A stretch of DNA of 64,000 bases, taken from the NCBI GenBank assembly GCA_039621445.1, contig CP154956.1, positions 73,236,205 to 73,300,204 on the forward strand, in the 5' to 3' direction. Under the pieces are notes generated by a model. It saw only the letters and a program-made list of their open reading frames with translations, was not told the DNA's origin and searched no databases. A program made the position numbers and the translations under genes. Below are positions 30,309 to 43,139 of the stretch, one piece after another (position 1 is the stretch's first letter; the number at the start of each line of letters is the position of its first letter). The DNA is from Euglena gracilis. Its lineage: Eukaryota; Euglenida; Euglenophyceae; Euglenales.

Positions 30309-32813
30309 GTGGCGGTGTCCTCCTGCGGGGGGGGGGGACGGGGGTCAAACCGCTTAGCCCTGGCCCTTGCCCCACGTCGGCGCCCCATCCTTGTGACAAA
30401 TCTGCCACAAAGTCCGTTGTGCCTGACCTTCGCTGCTGACTCTCCCGGATGGCTTTGCCTCCAGCGCCGCCCCTCTCCACTGCAGCCGGCGTTGAATATC
30501 AGAACGTCAATTGCCTTCTTTACGCCGTTTGAGTTTTGCTGCCTCTGTAAATGTGCTCTTTTCCAGACATTCTCTCCCATTGCAGATTTGTATTCGAAGG
30601 TTGAAACTGCACCAAGAAAGCAGTATAGATGACATCATAGCCAACGGAGGAGGACGTAGCCCGTTTCCAATACTGCAGCCCCCCCCCCAATCCCTGAGGA
30701 ATTCCCAGATTACACCTTTGAGGAGTGCTAATGCAGGAAGAGGGTACATGTGCATTGGCTTCCTTTTTTTTGATTTCTACCGTCTTTTTCTGCATATTTT
30801 CAAAGTTCTCGATTCTTCTGCATTTGCATTTCTTTCATCTTTCATGTGTTTTCCCCCTGTGTTTTGACCCCAATCTGCCCCACCCCAGGACCACCCCACT
30901 CATACTCTGCCTTTTTTGAACTTTTGTTGCTTTTCGGCTCTGTCATCATCGAGGCTAAGCTTTGGGTCATCTTCTGGAGATGCAATTATCCAATGGTGCA
31001 AACAATATTCTGTGACGTTTCATTTTTCGGAATCCGAACATACATGCATCTGGCTTTGATTGCCGACATAAATCTTTGCTGATTGACAGGTTCAGGCAGT
31101 CACATCCATTCAGACATGCACACACAAGATTGAACATATCTTTTTAACACTTAGAACATATTTTCCAAATTCAACACTCACAGCATCGTGCAACCGACGA
31201 GGCACATAGACGGGCTCATCTTCCCCAACCACAACCCAACCCCAGCCAACACAACTGGTCGCCGGACTCCACCCGACTGGGTCTTTGCTCCACAGCCCCA
31301 GCCCCATGCAGCCCAATGCCGGATGACGCCCTGGCTGCCGCCGACCCTCTGGATGTCGGCACCGGCACACCTGCGCAGGGATGGGCACAGCACAGCCGAA
31401 ATGATGGGGAGTCTGGAGCACACAATCACTTAGTTTACTGGCTGACCCCCCCCCCCGGGAGGGTGGGTGACTGGTTTTTTAAGAGTGGCTGACCTGTTTT
31501 TGGCCCGGACCCCCTCCCCTGGGGGGGGGAGGGTCGCAAAAAGGCCGCGGCGCCGAAGGCATCGGAAAAAATTTGGCCTTTTTTTCATGTTTTTGGTCAA
31601 ATATCCTTTGGATTACAGAGTGGCCGACCTCCCCGGGGGGGTAGTGACTGACTGGTTTCTCAAAAAATGACTAACTTTTTTTTTTGAAGAGTGAAGTGAC
31701 GGGGTCGGTAAAAAATTGTATGGTCTGGAGGATTGGCGACAGTTGATGGGCGGCGTGGGGGCCAGCCCGGGCGAAGCATGAGCCGGGGGGGTAGACGGGA
31801 GGTGAGCGAGTCAGCAGTGTCTCCACACTTCCCCAGAGAAATGGTGCCTGCGTGCCCTGACCATGCATTCACACGTTGGGCATGTAGGCCACAGGGCATC
31901 CCACTGACAAAAACCCAATGATTGGCTTTGCCAGCCATTGCAAAGCGAATGAGAATTTGTGCCAGGGCTCACTCATTTGCTTTGCGAAGGCGTAGGGCCA
32001 CTTATGGAAGAGCATCAGAGGCTGTTGCCCTACCGCCCTGTCCCCCGTTCGGCTGCGCCAGTTTCCCCCACATCACGTCAACTGCCACGGACCCAGCCCC
32101 CCTCTGCCCCCGAGCACACCGCATGGCTGGCCAGTGCGGAGCGGGGGGCGCTATTGCGCGATGTTGAGGTGGCTGGCCAGGGCACTCCAGATTTTCTCGG
32201 GGGGGGGGGGTGGGTGGCTCTCCACCTGATCGTCGTTCAGCTCAGGCTTCAAAGGAAAACGCAACGGACAAAATGGACGCAGACACCACACTCCGAGCAA
32301 TGGACCCTGGGTCACTGCCAGGAATGCTGAACGCCGGCTTTGGTGGGAGGGATGGAGGAGAAACCAGCCCGCCCTCAACCTGGAGATCCGAACGAAACCA
32401 AGTCCCCCATTTGTCCAACTCTTTGGGGAGCGGCATGGAAGGGGGGGGGGCAGCTCAACCCAGCATCGGCGGTCGCTTCATCAGCCGCCGCCGCAAATTT
32501 TGGGTGCCCGCGCGGTCTTTTTTATAATAAAAAAACACACATAAATAATAAAATAATAACAAAAGATTGTTGGGTTTGGGCTGAAAACACTGCAGCGCCG
32601 CGCCGGGGGTCGCCCTGGGTTCGGCGGGTGGTTCCCGTTCGTCGCGGGGAACCGGCTGCAGGAGGTGCACTTCTGCCACAAGGGCCGCTTCGCCGCCTGC
32701 TGCGCCGCCCTGGGCCCCCCTCTCGCCGGCCGGCCTCCGTGTGGCCGCCCGCCTTCTCCCTTTTCCCCCACCCCCACCACCAGCACCGCCACACAGTCGT
32801 CCGCTGGTGGGCG

Positions 32814-35800
32814 GCCCAGGCCCGGCAAAGCCACCGTGAGAGAGGCGGTACGGCATCAGATCGAGCTGGACCTGCCTTGGAGATCGTGGGGCTTTCTCTC
32901 ACAGTGTTTCGTGCGGCATTTCAGTTCATCTTCTCATGCATTCCGATGGAAAGTGACCAGTGGGAGAAGGCCAGGTGGGAATGGTCAGTAACCCACGGCC
33001 CCCGACCCTTGACCCGTACGTTCCCAACCGTCAGAGGAAGGGATTTTCAACTCTCTTCAGCCCCCTTCTTGTGCAATAGCTCCCACCCCGTTGACTGGCC
33101 ATGGCTTTGATAAAGCACATCGGAAATTAAGATTCGGTGTGTGCCTGGGGTCAAACGCCATCATTTCCGTTCAGCTGTTGGTCTGAATCCCTGGCCAGCA
33201 CTCAAAAAAGACACCCACGCGTGCACACATTCATAACAGTCACCCACCCACCCACCCACCCGCAAGACACCGACCCAGCCACCCACGAACCTACCACGAC
33301 ACCTACCCTCCCTCCTTCCTGCCGCGGCTACAGCCGCTATGGCCACACATACACGCACGCACACACGCGCTCACACTCGCATACACATATACACACCACA
33401 ACACGCAAACCACCCTCTCTTGCAAAAGATTCAGTCAGCTAAAGCTGATCAGCATCAAGAACTGCATTTTATTGACCACACGTGAAAATGGAAAACAAAT
33501 TTCTGCTGCAAGGGTTTCTAAAAGCACCATTTCTTCCCCCAAGAAGTCTTGCTGAGGATTAAACTTCAAAAAGAATTGTGACAATCATGCAACACACACC
33601 CTGGGAGCTTTTCGGTGGCAGTGGTCCTTCCCTTTGTTCCTGAAGTGGACCAACACCTCGTGGCCCGCCTGTCGACGGTGCTGCATGCCTTTGCTGTGCA
33701 TGACCCACGGGTGGGCTACTGCCGCACAGGGCCGTGTGCAGCTGCTCATCGACCTCCGACTGAGAAATACGGCGTGGGTTCTCTGTTTCTTTTCCAATTC
33801 ACAGCAGTGATAGTCCAAAACGAGGCTTGCAGGCTGGACGGAAGATATCTTTTGCCTTGGGCACATCCTGGAGGACAGTCCCCGTTTTTTCCCCGAACAC
33901 TAACCCACCTTGCATTCTTGCCCGCGGGCTCAGCATGCTCAACCCAGCAACCAGGGGGGCAGGGCTGCATTAAGTGGGATGGCTCAGCAATTCCATGGCA
34001 TTCTGGGAAGTGTGCTGCTGTTCCTGGCCCAGGTTTATGATTCACCGTGATCCCCCTCCCATTCCTGTGACCTCCCCCCCCCAGGCCCTGCCCCAAGGGA
34101 TGAATTTCATCACCGCCGTGTGTCTCCGGTACATGACGGACGAGCAGGCGTTCTGGGTGATGGCCAGGGCCCGGCTGGCCGGCTGGCACGAGCTCGGAGG
34201 GGACCCTTGCTCCGCTGCCCTCCGGGTGCCACGCACCACCCCCGTTTCCCGACTGGAACGTTTGCGGCGCCTGCGGAACTGCCGTCCAGGCGAGTTGCCA
34301 GGTTCCTGTGCCGGTCACTGTCACAGCCGGTGACAGTGACCAGCTGTGACTGGCCGGTCACAGTCACAGCCGGTGACTGTGACCGGCTGACACAGTCACT
34401 GCCGGCGACTGTGTCAGCCGGCAGTGACAGGCCGGCTGTCACTGCGGGTTGACATATCAACGACTTTGCACCGAGGGGCCGTGCGAACGCGAACCACGCT
34501 GGGTCTGCAGGTCTTCTGTGGAATGCGGGACGGTGGGCAGTGGGTGCGTCTTCCGCCTGGCCCTCTGGTCGGCATACATGGCGGAGCGGCTCTTCCCCAC
34601 AGGCCGATGGGATCAACAGTATTAAGGGACCGCCCTGTTTCCGCACTGTGTGTTCTTGTCCGACGTTTTCCTCACTCCCCAGAAGTCCTCCTCCTCACCC
34701 CCTTGGGGGGTCGGCCAAGATCGACCGAAAGTGGCCCACCCGGCGCAGAGATCACCAGAATTCTTGGTTTTTCTTTCCATTCCTTCCAAGTCCACCCTTC
34801 CTTCCTTCCAACAGTCCAAGTCCATTAATTTTGAGCCATTTTGGCCCGGGTGGCGGAGTGACCGACCCTGGGGGGTTGGTGGGAACTGGTTTTCAAAAAG
34901 TGATGATTGATGACTTTTTTTTTGAAAATGGTTAGTGGCCCCCTCCCCCCTAGTTGCACTAAGGCTTCCTGTGTGTTTATGGCCGGCCCTAACTTCGCTT
35001 CTGGCCCAGTTGTGCGGTGAGTGGCCAGGGACCCCTTACACCAGTGCTCTTGTGTTGCTCCCCCTGGCCCCCCTCCCCCCTGGGGGGGGGGGGCGGTCGG
35101 TGAGCAATGGCCCCATCGGCCCGGCCGACTACTTCATCGACATGGAGGGCGCGGTGGCGGACAAAAGCTGCCTGGACTGGCTGCTGGCCCGCAGCCTGCC
35201 CGCCGTGGCGGCGCAGTTCGAGCGGTTCGACGGGCTGCCCGCGGTGCTGTGGCAGGCGCTGCTGTGCGTGTTCGCCAACAACATCATGCCTTCGGAGGCG
35301 GTGCTGGTGTTGTGGGCCACCCAGGGAGCGCGCGGCGCAGGCCTGATGATTGGCTTCCGCAGATACCCCCCCGGGAATTTAGCCCCCTCCTCCTCACATG
35401 CAAACTTGGCCCCTAAAGTTGGCCTTTGGCCTTTTGCACATGGCTGTCTTGTTCCAACATGCAAACTTGGCCCCCCTGAGATTGGCCCCCTGGCCTCACC
35501 TTCAAAAAATCATGGACCAGGGAGGTAGTTGGCTGATTGTTGGTCTGTCCATCTATCTGCCTTGCTGCGGCGTGGCTGTCATGTTCTCTGTGCACTGCAA
35601 TTTTGCTGGTATTTCCACCACGTGCAATTGGCTTAGAATATATGTTGCTTTTTGACTTGCCACACCCTCCCTTGCCCTGCCATTTTCCAGCACGGCCGAA
35701 GCCAGGCTGCGCTTTCTCTCACCAATTATCTCTTTTCTTTCTTCCTGTGTGAATTGTTGCAAGCAGGACAAATCAGGATAAAAATGCCCAAGACACAGAC

Positions 35801-35900
35801 ACATGTTTCCTTGCACGCACACACATACATACACATACACATACACACACACGTACACCTACACATACACATACACATACACATACACATACACGTACAC

Positions 35901-35951
<51 letters not shown>

Positions 35952-37030
35952 TACTCATGCACATGCGCATACAGCTGCACATACATAACCCCCCAAATAA
36001 CCCCCCCCAAAATGACACCCCCCAAATAGCACCCCCCCTCCGGGGCCGATTTTGAGCGCCTAAAATAATACCCCCTTGTTTTCCTTTTGTTTTCCATATA
36101 AAAATAACCCCCCTCCCAAATAACACCCCCCCTGGGCCCCAGCTCGGGTGCCCAAATAATACACCTTATTTGGGGGGATTTACACATACACACAGATGCC
36201 CGAACACACATGCACACACACCCGCTTGCACACAGCGAAAGGGCAGCCTTGCGGGGTCCACCTCCTCCGTCTCCTCTGCCAGCTGGTGCTCCACTGCCAG
36301 GACGCCATCGCCGCCGCCGCCACCGCAGACGAGCTGCAGCGGGCCGTCAGCCACCGCCTCCTCGTCCTCTTCGACGCCGGGCCACTGGTGCGCGCCGTCG
36401 CCGCCGCCCCCTCCCCGGACCCCCGCGGAGGGCTGTGCTGGCCAGGCGGTGTGCCTCAGCTCTTGGTTCTCCGGGGCCGCTGGTGCGCGATCGGCCCCAC
36501 GGGGCGCGGGCGGGAAATGTGGCGATCGCGCATCGCCCGTGCCCCGGGCTGCGTTGCTGCATCGGACAACCGCATGCAACGGAACGAGCCATTTCTTTGG
36601 GAGGGTGGCTGGCACGGTCCCCTTCTTCCCGCTGCGGGGCACCCCCGTGCCCCGTGGCTGACGCTGTCCAGCCCCGAGATTTGGAAGAAGCGGGACGAGC
36701 TGCGCAGGTCCACTCCCTGAGGCATGGGCGGGACCGAAGCGGCGGTGCCCCCCCCCCCCCGCGGCCCATCGGGCTCCCAACGCGCACTGTGGTGCACAGC
36801 GGGCTGGGGATGCTCTGTGGCGGCGGGAGGGGCCTGGCCGAGGTGGAGGTGTACAAGGAGGACATGACAGAGAGGAGGGAGGGCATCCAGGTGATCCAGC
36901 CAGGCTGCCGATGGGCATCCGCAGTAATTGTCGCCCTCACAACAGATGGAAACGATCATTTGAATTGTTGGAATTGCTGGATTTTGCTGTGTGTGTGTGT
37001 GATTGTTGTGTGTGTGTGTTAGTGTGTCAC

Positions 37031-37067
<37 letters not shown>

Positions 37068-38361
37068 GTGTGCGTGTGCGTGTGTCCATTTGTGTGCGTG
37101 TTTGCATACACATGAATGCCTGCCCAACCTGCTGCAATGTCAAGGTGCATGTGGATTTAAGGACGCCATTTCCACAACCTTTCCCACAACCTGGTAACCT
37201 GGTACCAACAAAGCCACCCCCTGCCCGGCATTCTCCTCCCCCTCCCCCCACCTTTGACGGGGTGGAACCGGAGGCCCGGCTGCCCCGCTGCCCAGCGGGG
37301 CTCTGGGCCCACCTTGCCCGGGCCACCAAGCTGCCCCCGGCGCTGCTCCAGCGGTGGTGCGACGAGTTCCACCTCCTGCTCCTCCAGCAGCGGCGGCACT
37401 CCCCCCGGCGGCTGGAGGCGCCCCCCACCGACGGCATGGGGACAGGCCCCCCAGGCGGCCCGCAGACCCATGGCAGAGCATGACGCCCCTAAGCAATTCA
37501 CCGTCATCATCGTCCCGTCCTGCACTGTGTCGGGGTGGGCCTCCTCGTTTGGGGTGACAGGCAATGGCTCACTGGCAATTCTTTGTGTCCCCGACCGTTT
37601 TTTTTGCATCCACCACGAATGCAAAGTTCTTTTATAATCCAATCAAAGAGCGCCTCCATATGAGGGTCAGTTGTTTTAATCTTAATTAGTCAATCACATG
37701 TATGTCAGTTAGTAATTAGTATGTAGCCAGTTAGTTAGTTAGGCAGTCAGTTAGTTAGTCAGTCAATTAGTTAGTTAGTCAGTCAGTAAGTCAGTTAGTT
37801 AGTCAGTTAGTTAATCGTGTGTATGGCATTGCCCTGCTTGGACGGCCTCTCTCCTCCTTTCTGTACCGCAAAGCCCGCTCGGAGGCCCCCGCGCCGCCGG
37901 GGCCTGGCGCCACCTCCACGCCTTCCAGCAAGTGATGGCCCACCTCGGCTGTGACGACCACATGCTGAATCTGTCGAAGCTTTTCGAGCTGTGGGACCAG
38001 GGCAGCTGGGTGGCAAGTCCTGGATGCCGACCCGGTGAGGCTGTTTTTCGTGGCCATGCTCCCATAATCATCATTGCCGGGTCGCAGTAACAGCCGTCAC
38101 CATCGTTTTCTCATCCCAATCGAAAGCCAAAGCGACCTTCCAAAATTTTTCTGAATTTTGTCATATATATTTATTTTATTATTATTATATTATATTATTA
38201 TATTTTATTTATTATTTATTTATTATATATTTATTTATTATTATTATATTTATTTATTATATATTTATTATTATTATATCTATTATATTTATTTATTATT
38301 ATATTATTATTTATTATTATTTTTATTCATATATATTTTATTTATTTATTTATATTTTGTC

Positions 38362-38404
<43 letters not shown>

Positions 38405-41036
38405 ACATGATTTCCACCAGATGTCGTCGATCTCCTGCTCTGGACCACCGCCGGCCTAAGTCGTCCCGTGCTTCCCGGGATACACAAACCCGGCCCCCTG
38501 CCCCCAACGCCAGCCATACAGCGTCGCTGACGTTTTCAGAGCTGGTCACGGGGCTCGTGGAGCTGAGTGCCAAGCCCAGGCGCGTGCTGGGGACCGCTGG
38601 CCCTTCCCCCTGCCGCCGTAACGGGTGTGTGGCATCCGAGAAGGCTCCTTTGCCAGTCATATACTCAGAAATGAAATGCGAGTAAACAGGGGATGAAGGA
38701 ACCTACCAGACAGCCTGAGGAGAGATCTCACAGACCGCATGTTTCGGCCGAAAAAAAAAGTCCGTGAAAAACAGGGGGTTCGTGTTGAAGTTCAAATGGT
38801 GTTTTTGTGGATGGGAACACAACCTTTTGAGCTCAATACCCATTCGGCTGTTTTTTCCCCACGACGTTTGCGTCAGAGTTTTCACTCAAAAATTGTGCCC
38901 GAAAACGATCCGAACCAGGCTGTTTTTAGTTGGGTGCCGCCCCCACCCCCGGGGGGGGGGGGTGCCTGCCTGGGCCGGCATGCCAAGGCACTCCAAACCC
39001 GACCCCCCAGGGGGGGGGGGCAAAAGTGCCCAAGCACAGACCCTGGATCCGACGGCACCGGGGAGCCAAAAATCGCCTATTTTCAAAGGAATGTGATTGG
39101 GCGCACGCCGAAATCCGTCCCCCCCCCCCCCCCGGGGTGGGGGGTAGTGCCTGCCGTGGGCAGGCACCCACAGGCACTCCGGACCCCCCCCCCGGGGTTG
39201 GTAAAAAACACAGCCTGATCCGAACAAAACAAAACGAACGAAGGTTGTAATTTTAATGTTTTGGATTGCGCAATTCAGCAAATTCAGCAATTGCGCGATT
39301 GCAGCAAAGTCCACTTTTTACGTGTTTAATGAGAAGTAACCACCCAAGTTGATTGTCTGTCAGACCTTCGACACCGTGTTCGCAACAAAGCCCACCTGGC
39401 TTCTGCAGGCCTGCCAGCCTGCCTGTGACGTCACTGGAGGCCCGGCTCCACACGTGCTTCGCCAGCTACGACATCGACGGCAGCGGGACACTGGAAGTGC
39501 CTGAGGTGCAGACCATGATGTACTCCCGCCCAGCCCTACCCCATGGGAGTGCCTCGTTGCTACAAATGCTCAGACACCCCAGATGTGAGGCACTCCAACC
39601 AGAAGAAGAGAGCGGTTGGGTGAGTGCCAGGGATGAAACGACCGAAAGAGGGTTGGCTGGTTTGTTTGGCGATGTTGCTTTTTTGTTTGCATTTTTTTTT
39701 GGTTCTGCCACAGAAAAGTGGAACTGTTCTGCACTTGATCCCCAAATGGGTGGGCTGCTGGGGGGTGGGTACCATGGATTCATTTGACACCCGGTGATCC
39801 CACCCCCGGGGGGCGGCGGTTGGTGGGTGGGTTTTTGAGAGTGGGTCGGTGGGTTGGAGCCTCTGGACCCAACATGGGTCGGCTTACAGCCTGGCAATTG
39901 TCCGGGGCAGAAAACTTGTTAGCCATTTTCGGCCGATTTTGACTGGATTGTGGGTCAGTGAGTCTATGGTGGGTACCCCAGAGAGCCTGTGCTGTGGCTG
40001 CCGGCGGTACTGGTCGCTCATCCTGATGGACGGACGGGAGGGCGGCCCCCTCTTCAGCCCGGACGGCACCATCACTTGCGCACAGTTTTGTGCAGCAATG
40101 GCCGACTGCCCCTCGCTCCGACGGCCACTTTCCTTCATCACCCCCTGGACAGGTGTCAGCGCACGGGAGGTTGTTCCGTGGAAGTTAGGCCGTCCCAACC
40201 AAACTGTCACAACAGAAGACTTTATGAGGCAGTTTGAAGGGATATGTTTGGATCAAGGTTCACACACGCCGTTGGACAGGTCTCTGCGAGAGGTCGTTAA
40301 ATTGCAATTTTTTGGAGCATGGCTGCCACCCCCTCCCCCCCCCCCCCCCCCCCCCCACCGCCTCCGGAAATAACCCCCCCCCGCTTGTCCCCCCCCGCCC
40401 GCACCTATAAACCCCCCCCTCGGGCCGACCAACCAAACCGGGACCTATAAGCCCCCCCTGGGAAAGAAAAATGAAAGCCGCTGGGGACAATTTTTTTTTG
40501 GCCGCAAACCACCCAAAAACTGATTTTTTGGCAATTTTTTGAGACCGACCATCTTCAAAAATGCCATTTTTGTCCAAATTTGCCGAAAATTGCCAATTTC
40601 GGGGGTTTTGGGGGTCATTTTGGGGGGTCGGATTTTCACCAACAATTCCGGGACCTATAAACCCCCTCCCCCCACCTATAAACCCCCCTTCGGCCGGCCA
40701 ACCAAACCGGATCCTATAAACCCCGGGGGGTTTACAAGTGGGGGGGTTTACCACTTGCAGTCAGATGGCAGGAGGGTGAGGTCATACACGCCACGGGTGA
40801 CCATGCACAGATGCACAATATGGCTGGAGTTTCACACACAGCTGGCCGGGACACGTGAAACACCCCCGCCCTTGGGGCGGTGCGGGTCTCTCTCGCCTCT
40901 CGGTGGCGGCTGGGCCTCGTTGCCAGCCCCGCTGCGGCACGGCCTCGCCCTGCCCAACGTGCGGCTGTATTGTGTGCTGCGGGGCCGGGAGCCCCGGTGC
41001 TTGCCGCTCCTCATCGGCAACACCGTTAAAACCCTC
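32814..41036 (+). CDS. TBC/EF-hand RabGAP gene, copy B, continuing right
   Basis: Same gene in the right contig. Exons: ~32814-32877, ~33015-33030, ~33650-33723, 34095-34161, 34571-34596, 35125-35334, ~36254-36425, ~37251-37439, 37912-37994, 39431-39527, 40006-40146, then probably ~40918-41036. The RTFP and GYC/QG motifs and the EF-hand loop are intact. The splice motif after the 35125 exon reads CAG here and can form a 6-bp stem with CCTTGCG upstream of 36254. Confidence 0.8.
38916..39217. mobile_element. hAT-like MITE, copy B of 20754-21048
   Basis: Same insertion in the overlapping contig, with the same 8-bp duplication ATCCGAAC at 38908-38915 and 39218-39225. It is therefore older than the divergence of the two copies. 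Confidence 0.9.
40330..40755. repeat. CTATAAACCCC-type direct repeat pair with C-runs
   Basis: Two ~52-bp direct copies (about 40402-40455 and 40674-40726) share ACCTATAAACCCCCC, then GGCCGACCAACCAAACCGG. They flank an A/T-rich core containing CCATTTTTGTCCAAATTTG. Part of this block also ends copy A. Probably a transposon remnant. Confidence 0.6.
40918..41036 (+). CDS. Exon, probably the next RabGAP exon
   Basis: Encodes LPAPLRHGLALPNVRLYCVL then LLIGNTVKTLL. CTGGGCCT precedes position 40918, putting CTG at -8 to -6, and the phase fits the T left by the 40146 exon. The 3' end is approximate, and the GC-rich frame runs on to about 41090. No domain recognised. Confidence 0.55.
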
Positions 41037-41164
41037 CTCCAGTGCTGGCCTGCCAACCCCTCGGGTCCGGTGTGCCTGCCCCATGGCGGACCTGAGGCAA
41101 AGGTCTGAGGCAAAGCCTTACTGCCTTGGGAGTCACGCAAAACATTAGAGTCATACCTCCCCTG

Positions 41165-41668
41165 GGAAACTGTCATGCCCGAGAACCTGTCAGGGTCCCG
41201 CCCAGGCTTGTGCTTAGTCGGGTGCCAACCCCACGGGGGGGGGGGTGCTAGGGGCAGGCACCCCATAGCACCCGATCCGCCCCCCGGGGGGGGGGGGGGT
41301 AGGGTTTTGGGGGGTGCCTGCCCCTCCGACCCCGGCACCAAAGGCGCCGGGGGCCCGGAAAAGGCCATTTTCAATGAAAATTTTCTGGGTCCGGCCCGGA
41401 CCCCAACCCCCTCGGGGGGGGGGGGGTGCCTGCTAGGGGCAGGCACCCTATAGCACCCACCCCCCCTCCCCCCCCCCCGGTCGGTAAGCACAAGCATGGT
41501 CCCGTCCAGGTCCCCGCTACTGGCCAACCTGTCAGTATAGGAAGTTGTCAGGGTCCCTGGAACTAGCCAACATGTCAGGGTCATTTTTCATTGATTTTCC
41601 CTTGGCATACCCTCCCCGGCAACTGTCAGGGTCCTTGGTACCGGCCGACCTGCCAGGTGACAGTTTCC
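41165..41668. mobile_element. Small element with GGAAACTGTCA inverted ends
   Basis: Left end GGAAACTGTCA at 41165-41175 and its exact inverse TGACAGTTTCC at 41658-41668. The interior repeats CTGTCAGGGTCC and ACCGGCC. A related element is at 50403-51203. No clear target duplication. A hAT-like MITE is nested inside at 41203-41498. Confidence 0.6.
41203..41498. mobile_element. hAT-like MITE nested in another element
   Basis: 296 bp with inverted ends CAGGCTTGTGCTTA and, read in reverse, CATGCTTGTGCTTA. Flanked by near-identical 8-bp repeats GTCCCGCC (41195-41202) and GTCCCGTC (41499-41506). Interior has C/G runs and a GGCACCAAAGGCGCCGGG hairpin. Confidence 0.8.
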
Positions 41669-41787
41669 GGGGCGGGGGGGGCTTGCCTTGACTCCCCTCC
41701 TTGTTCGCGGCATGTTGTGTCGTTGACACGCTTTGTTTGCTGTGTTAAAGGCCCCTTCCACGACACGACCTGGCATTTTTATTGCAG

Positions 41788-41917
41788 CACTGTGTCGTTG
41801 ACACACCGTGTCGTTGACACACTGTGTCGTTGACACACTGTGTCGTTGACACACTGTGTCGCTGACACACTGTGTCGCTGACACACTGTGTCGTTGACAC
41901 ACTGTGTCGTTGGCACA
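41788..41917. repeat. 16-bp tandem array of short palindromes
   Basis: About eight head-to-tail units of CTGTGTCGTTGACACA, each containing the hairpin GTGTC-GTT-GACAC. Some units have GCT for GTT. A lone related unit lies at about 41717-41730. Confidence 0.9.
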
Positions 41918-42136
41918 CCCCTGTGCCAATGGCATATTCCCGTAACGTTGCTGTTAATTGGACAAAGGGTGGGGGGTACTTTGTCGGTACAATTATCGTA
42001 TGATGCATGACACACTGGCCGCATTGCTCCCCACACGGGGATCATTTTCGCTCTACGGGGTACCCCCCCCCCGGGACCTCTATGGGGCACCCCCCCCCCG
42101 GGACAACAGTTGTGGAGTCCAGTCCGGTCACAGCCG

Positions 42137-42235
42137 ATGTTCAGCACTGTCTTCGGCTCCGAGCTGGGCAAGGCGCTGGATGCCCGGACCCGGCATTTAC
42201 ACCCGGTGCTGGGCGAGGTGACCGGGAGCTGGCCA
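42137..42235 (+). CDS. Possible exon, unassigned
   Basis: GC-rich frame FSTVFGSELGKALDARTRHL then HPVLGEVTGSW. No family recognised. It may belong to the RabGAP gene or to a following gene. Confidence 0.4.
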
Positions 42236-42730
42236 GGCCACGCACCCGATGCCACGTGTGTCTCATTTCAGAACCCAAATGATAGGGGGGTGATGGGGTG
42301 GTAGTCTGGCGGCCGGCCGCCGTCGGCAGCCCACACCACCCTCCAGTCACTGTCCACCCTTCGCCTGGAGCCTCAACCTCCCCCGATGGCCCCTGCCCCC
42401 GCCGCCCGGTTGACGGGCAAGCAGGCTGCAGTGGTGCCCCCGGCGCACTTTTGGACCCATACAGCCACCACCCTCTGTCCCCCCCAAGAGCAATGTGGGG
42501 CAGCACCAATCGCGGCAGAAGATTGAATCAGTGAGTGTGTGCAGGCAACCACGAACCCTCCAAGGAACGTGTAACTCTGAAATGGAGAATGGCATCATTC
42601 ATGTGCCAATCCACACTGCGACTGTGCTTTCTGACCTCCTTTGCACACACATGAGCACACAAACACACACACGCGTGCGCGCGCGCCCATCCACAGGCAC
42701 ACACACACACACACGCACACACACATGCAC

Positions 42731-42864
42731 ACTCACTCACTCACTCGCTCACTCACTCACTCACTCACTCACTCACTCACTCACTCACTCACTCACTCAC
42801 TCACTCACTCACTCACTCACTCACTCACTCACTCACTCACTCACTCACTCACTCACTCACTCAC
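42731..42864. repeat. (CTCA)n microsatellite
   Basis: More than thirty tandem ACTC units with one GCTC variant, preceded by a CA-rich tract. Confidence 0.98.
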
Positions 42865-42871
42865 ACAGGCA

Positions 42872-43115
42872 CGTGCCTGCTGAAGGGGCGCCGTATCCAC
42901 GCTTTGCTCTGTGCCCCGCCGTTCCCATGCACCGTGTACGGCAGCGTGCTGTGGGAGCCGTGCCGGGAGCAGCCAACGCCGGGGCTGACACTGCAGCGCT
43001 ACCTTCCTCGGGGACCCATCGGCGTCTTCTTCGACAGCATCCGGCTCGTCCATGGCGACGCCATCTGCAATTACCGGCTGGTTGCCACGGCTACACCCGA
43101 GCCCACTGCTACGCA
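42872..43115 (+). CDS. Exon, unassigned
   Basis: Open frame with LLKGRRIHALLCAPPFPC, VYGSVLWEPCREQPTPG and GPIGVFFDSIRLVHGDAI. GC-rich codon use like the confirmed exons. The open frame ends at 43137. Function not recognised. Confidence 0.5.
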
Positions 43116-43139
43116 GGGCAAACGAAGGTTGCGTTAGGC

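Larger units (their letters stand above)
22433..40604 (+). repeat. Overlap unit, copy B (start of right contig)
   Basis: Begins at the first base after the gap, matching 4174, and runs colinearly with copy A. Differences include the CA, GT, AT and GTTA microsatellite lengths, two missense changes in the adenylyltransferase exon at 28508, a deletion near 35517 relative to 17290-17310, and a T-to-A change at 35339 in a putative splice motif. Confidence 0.95.

Noticed and set aside
4174-40604. Real tandem gene duplication
   Set aside because: Both copies terminate at the N gap in the exact way expected of overlapping contigs, so I treat it as an assembly overlap.
41788-41917. CRISPR-like array
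   Set aside because: Units are contiguous with no unique spacers, and the genome is eukaryotic.
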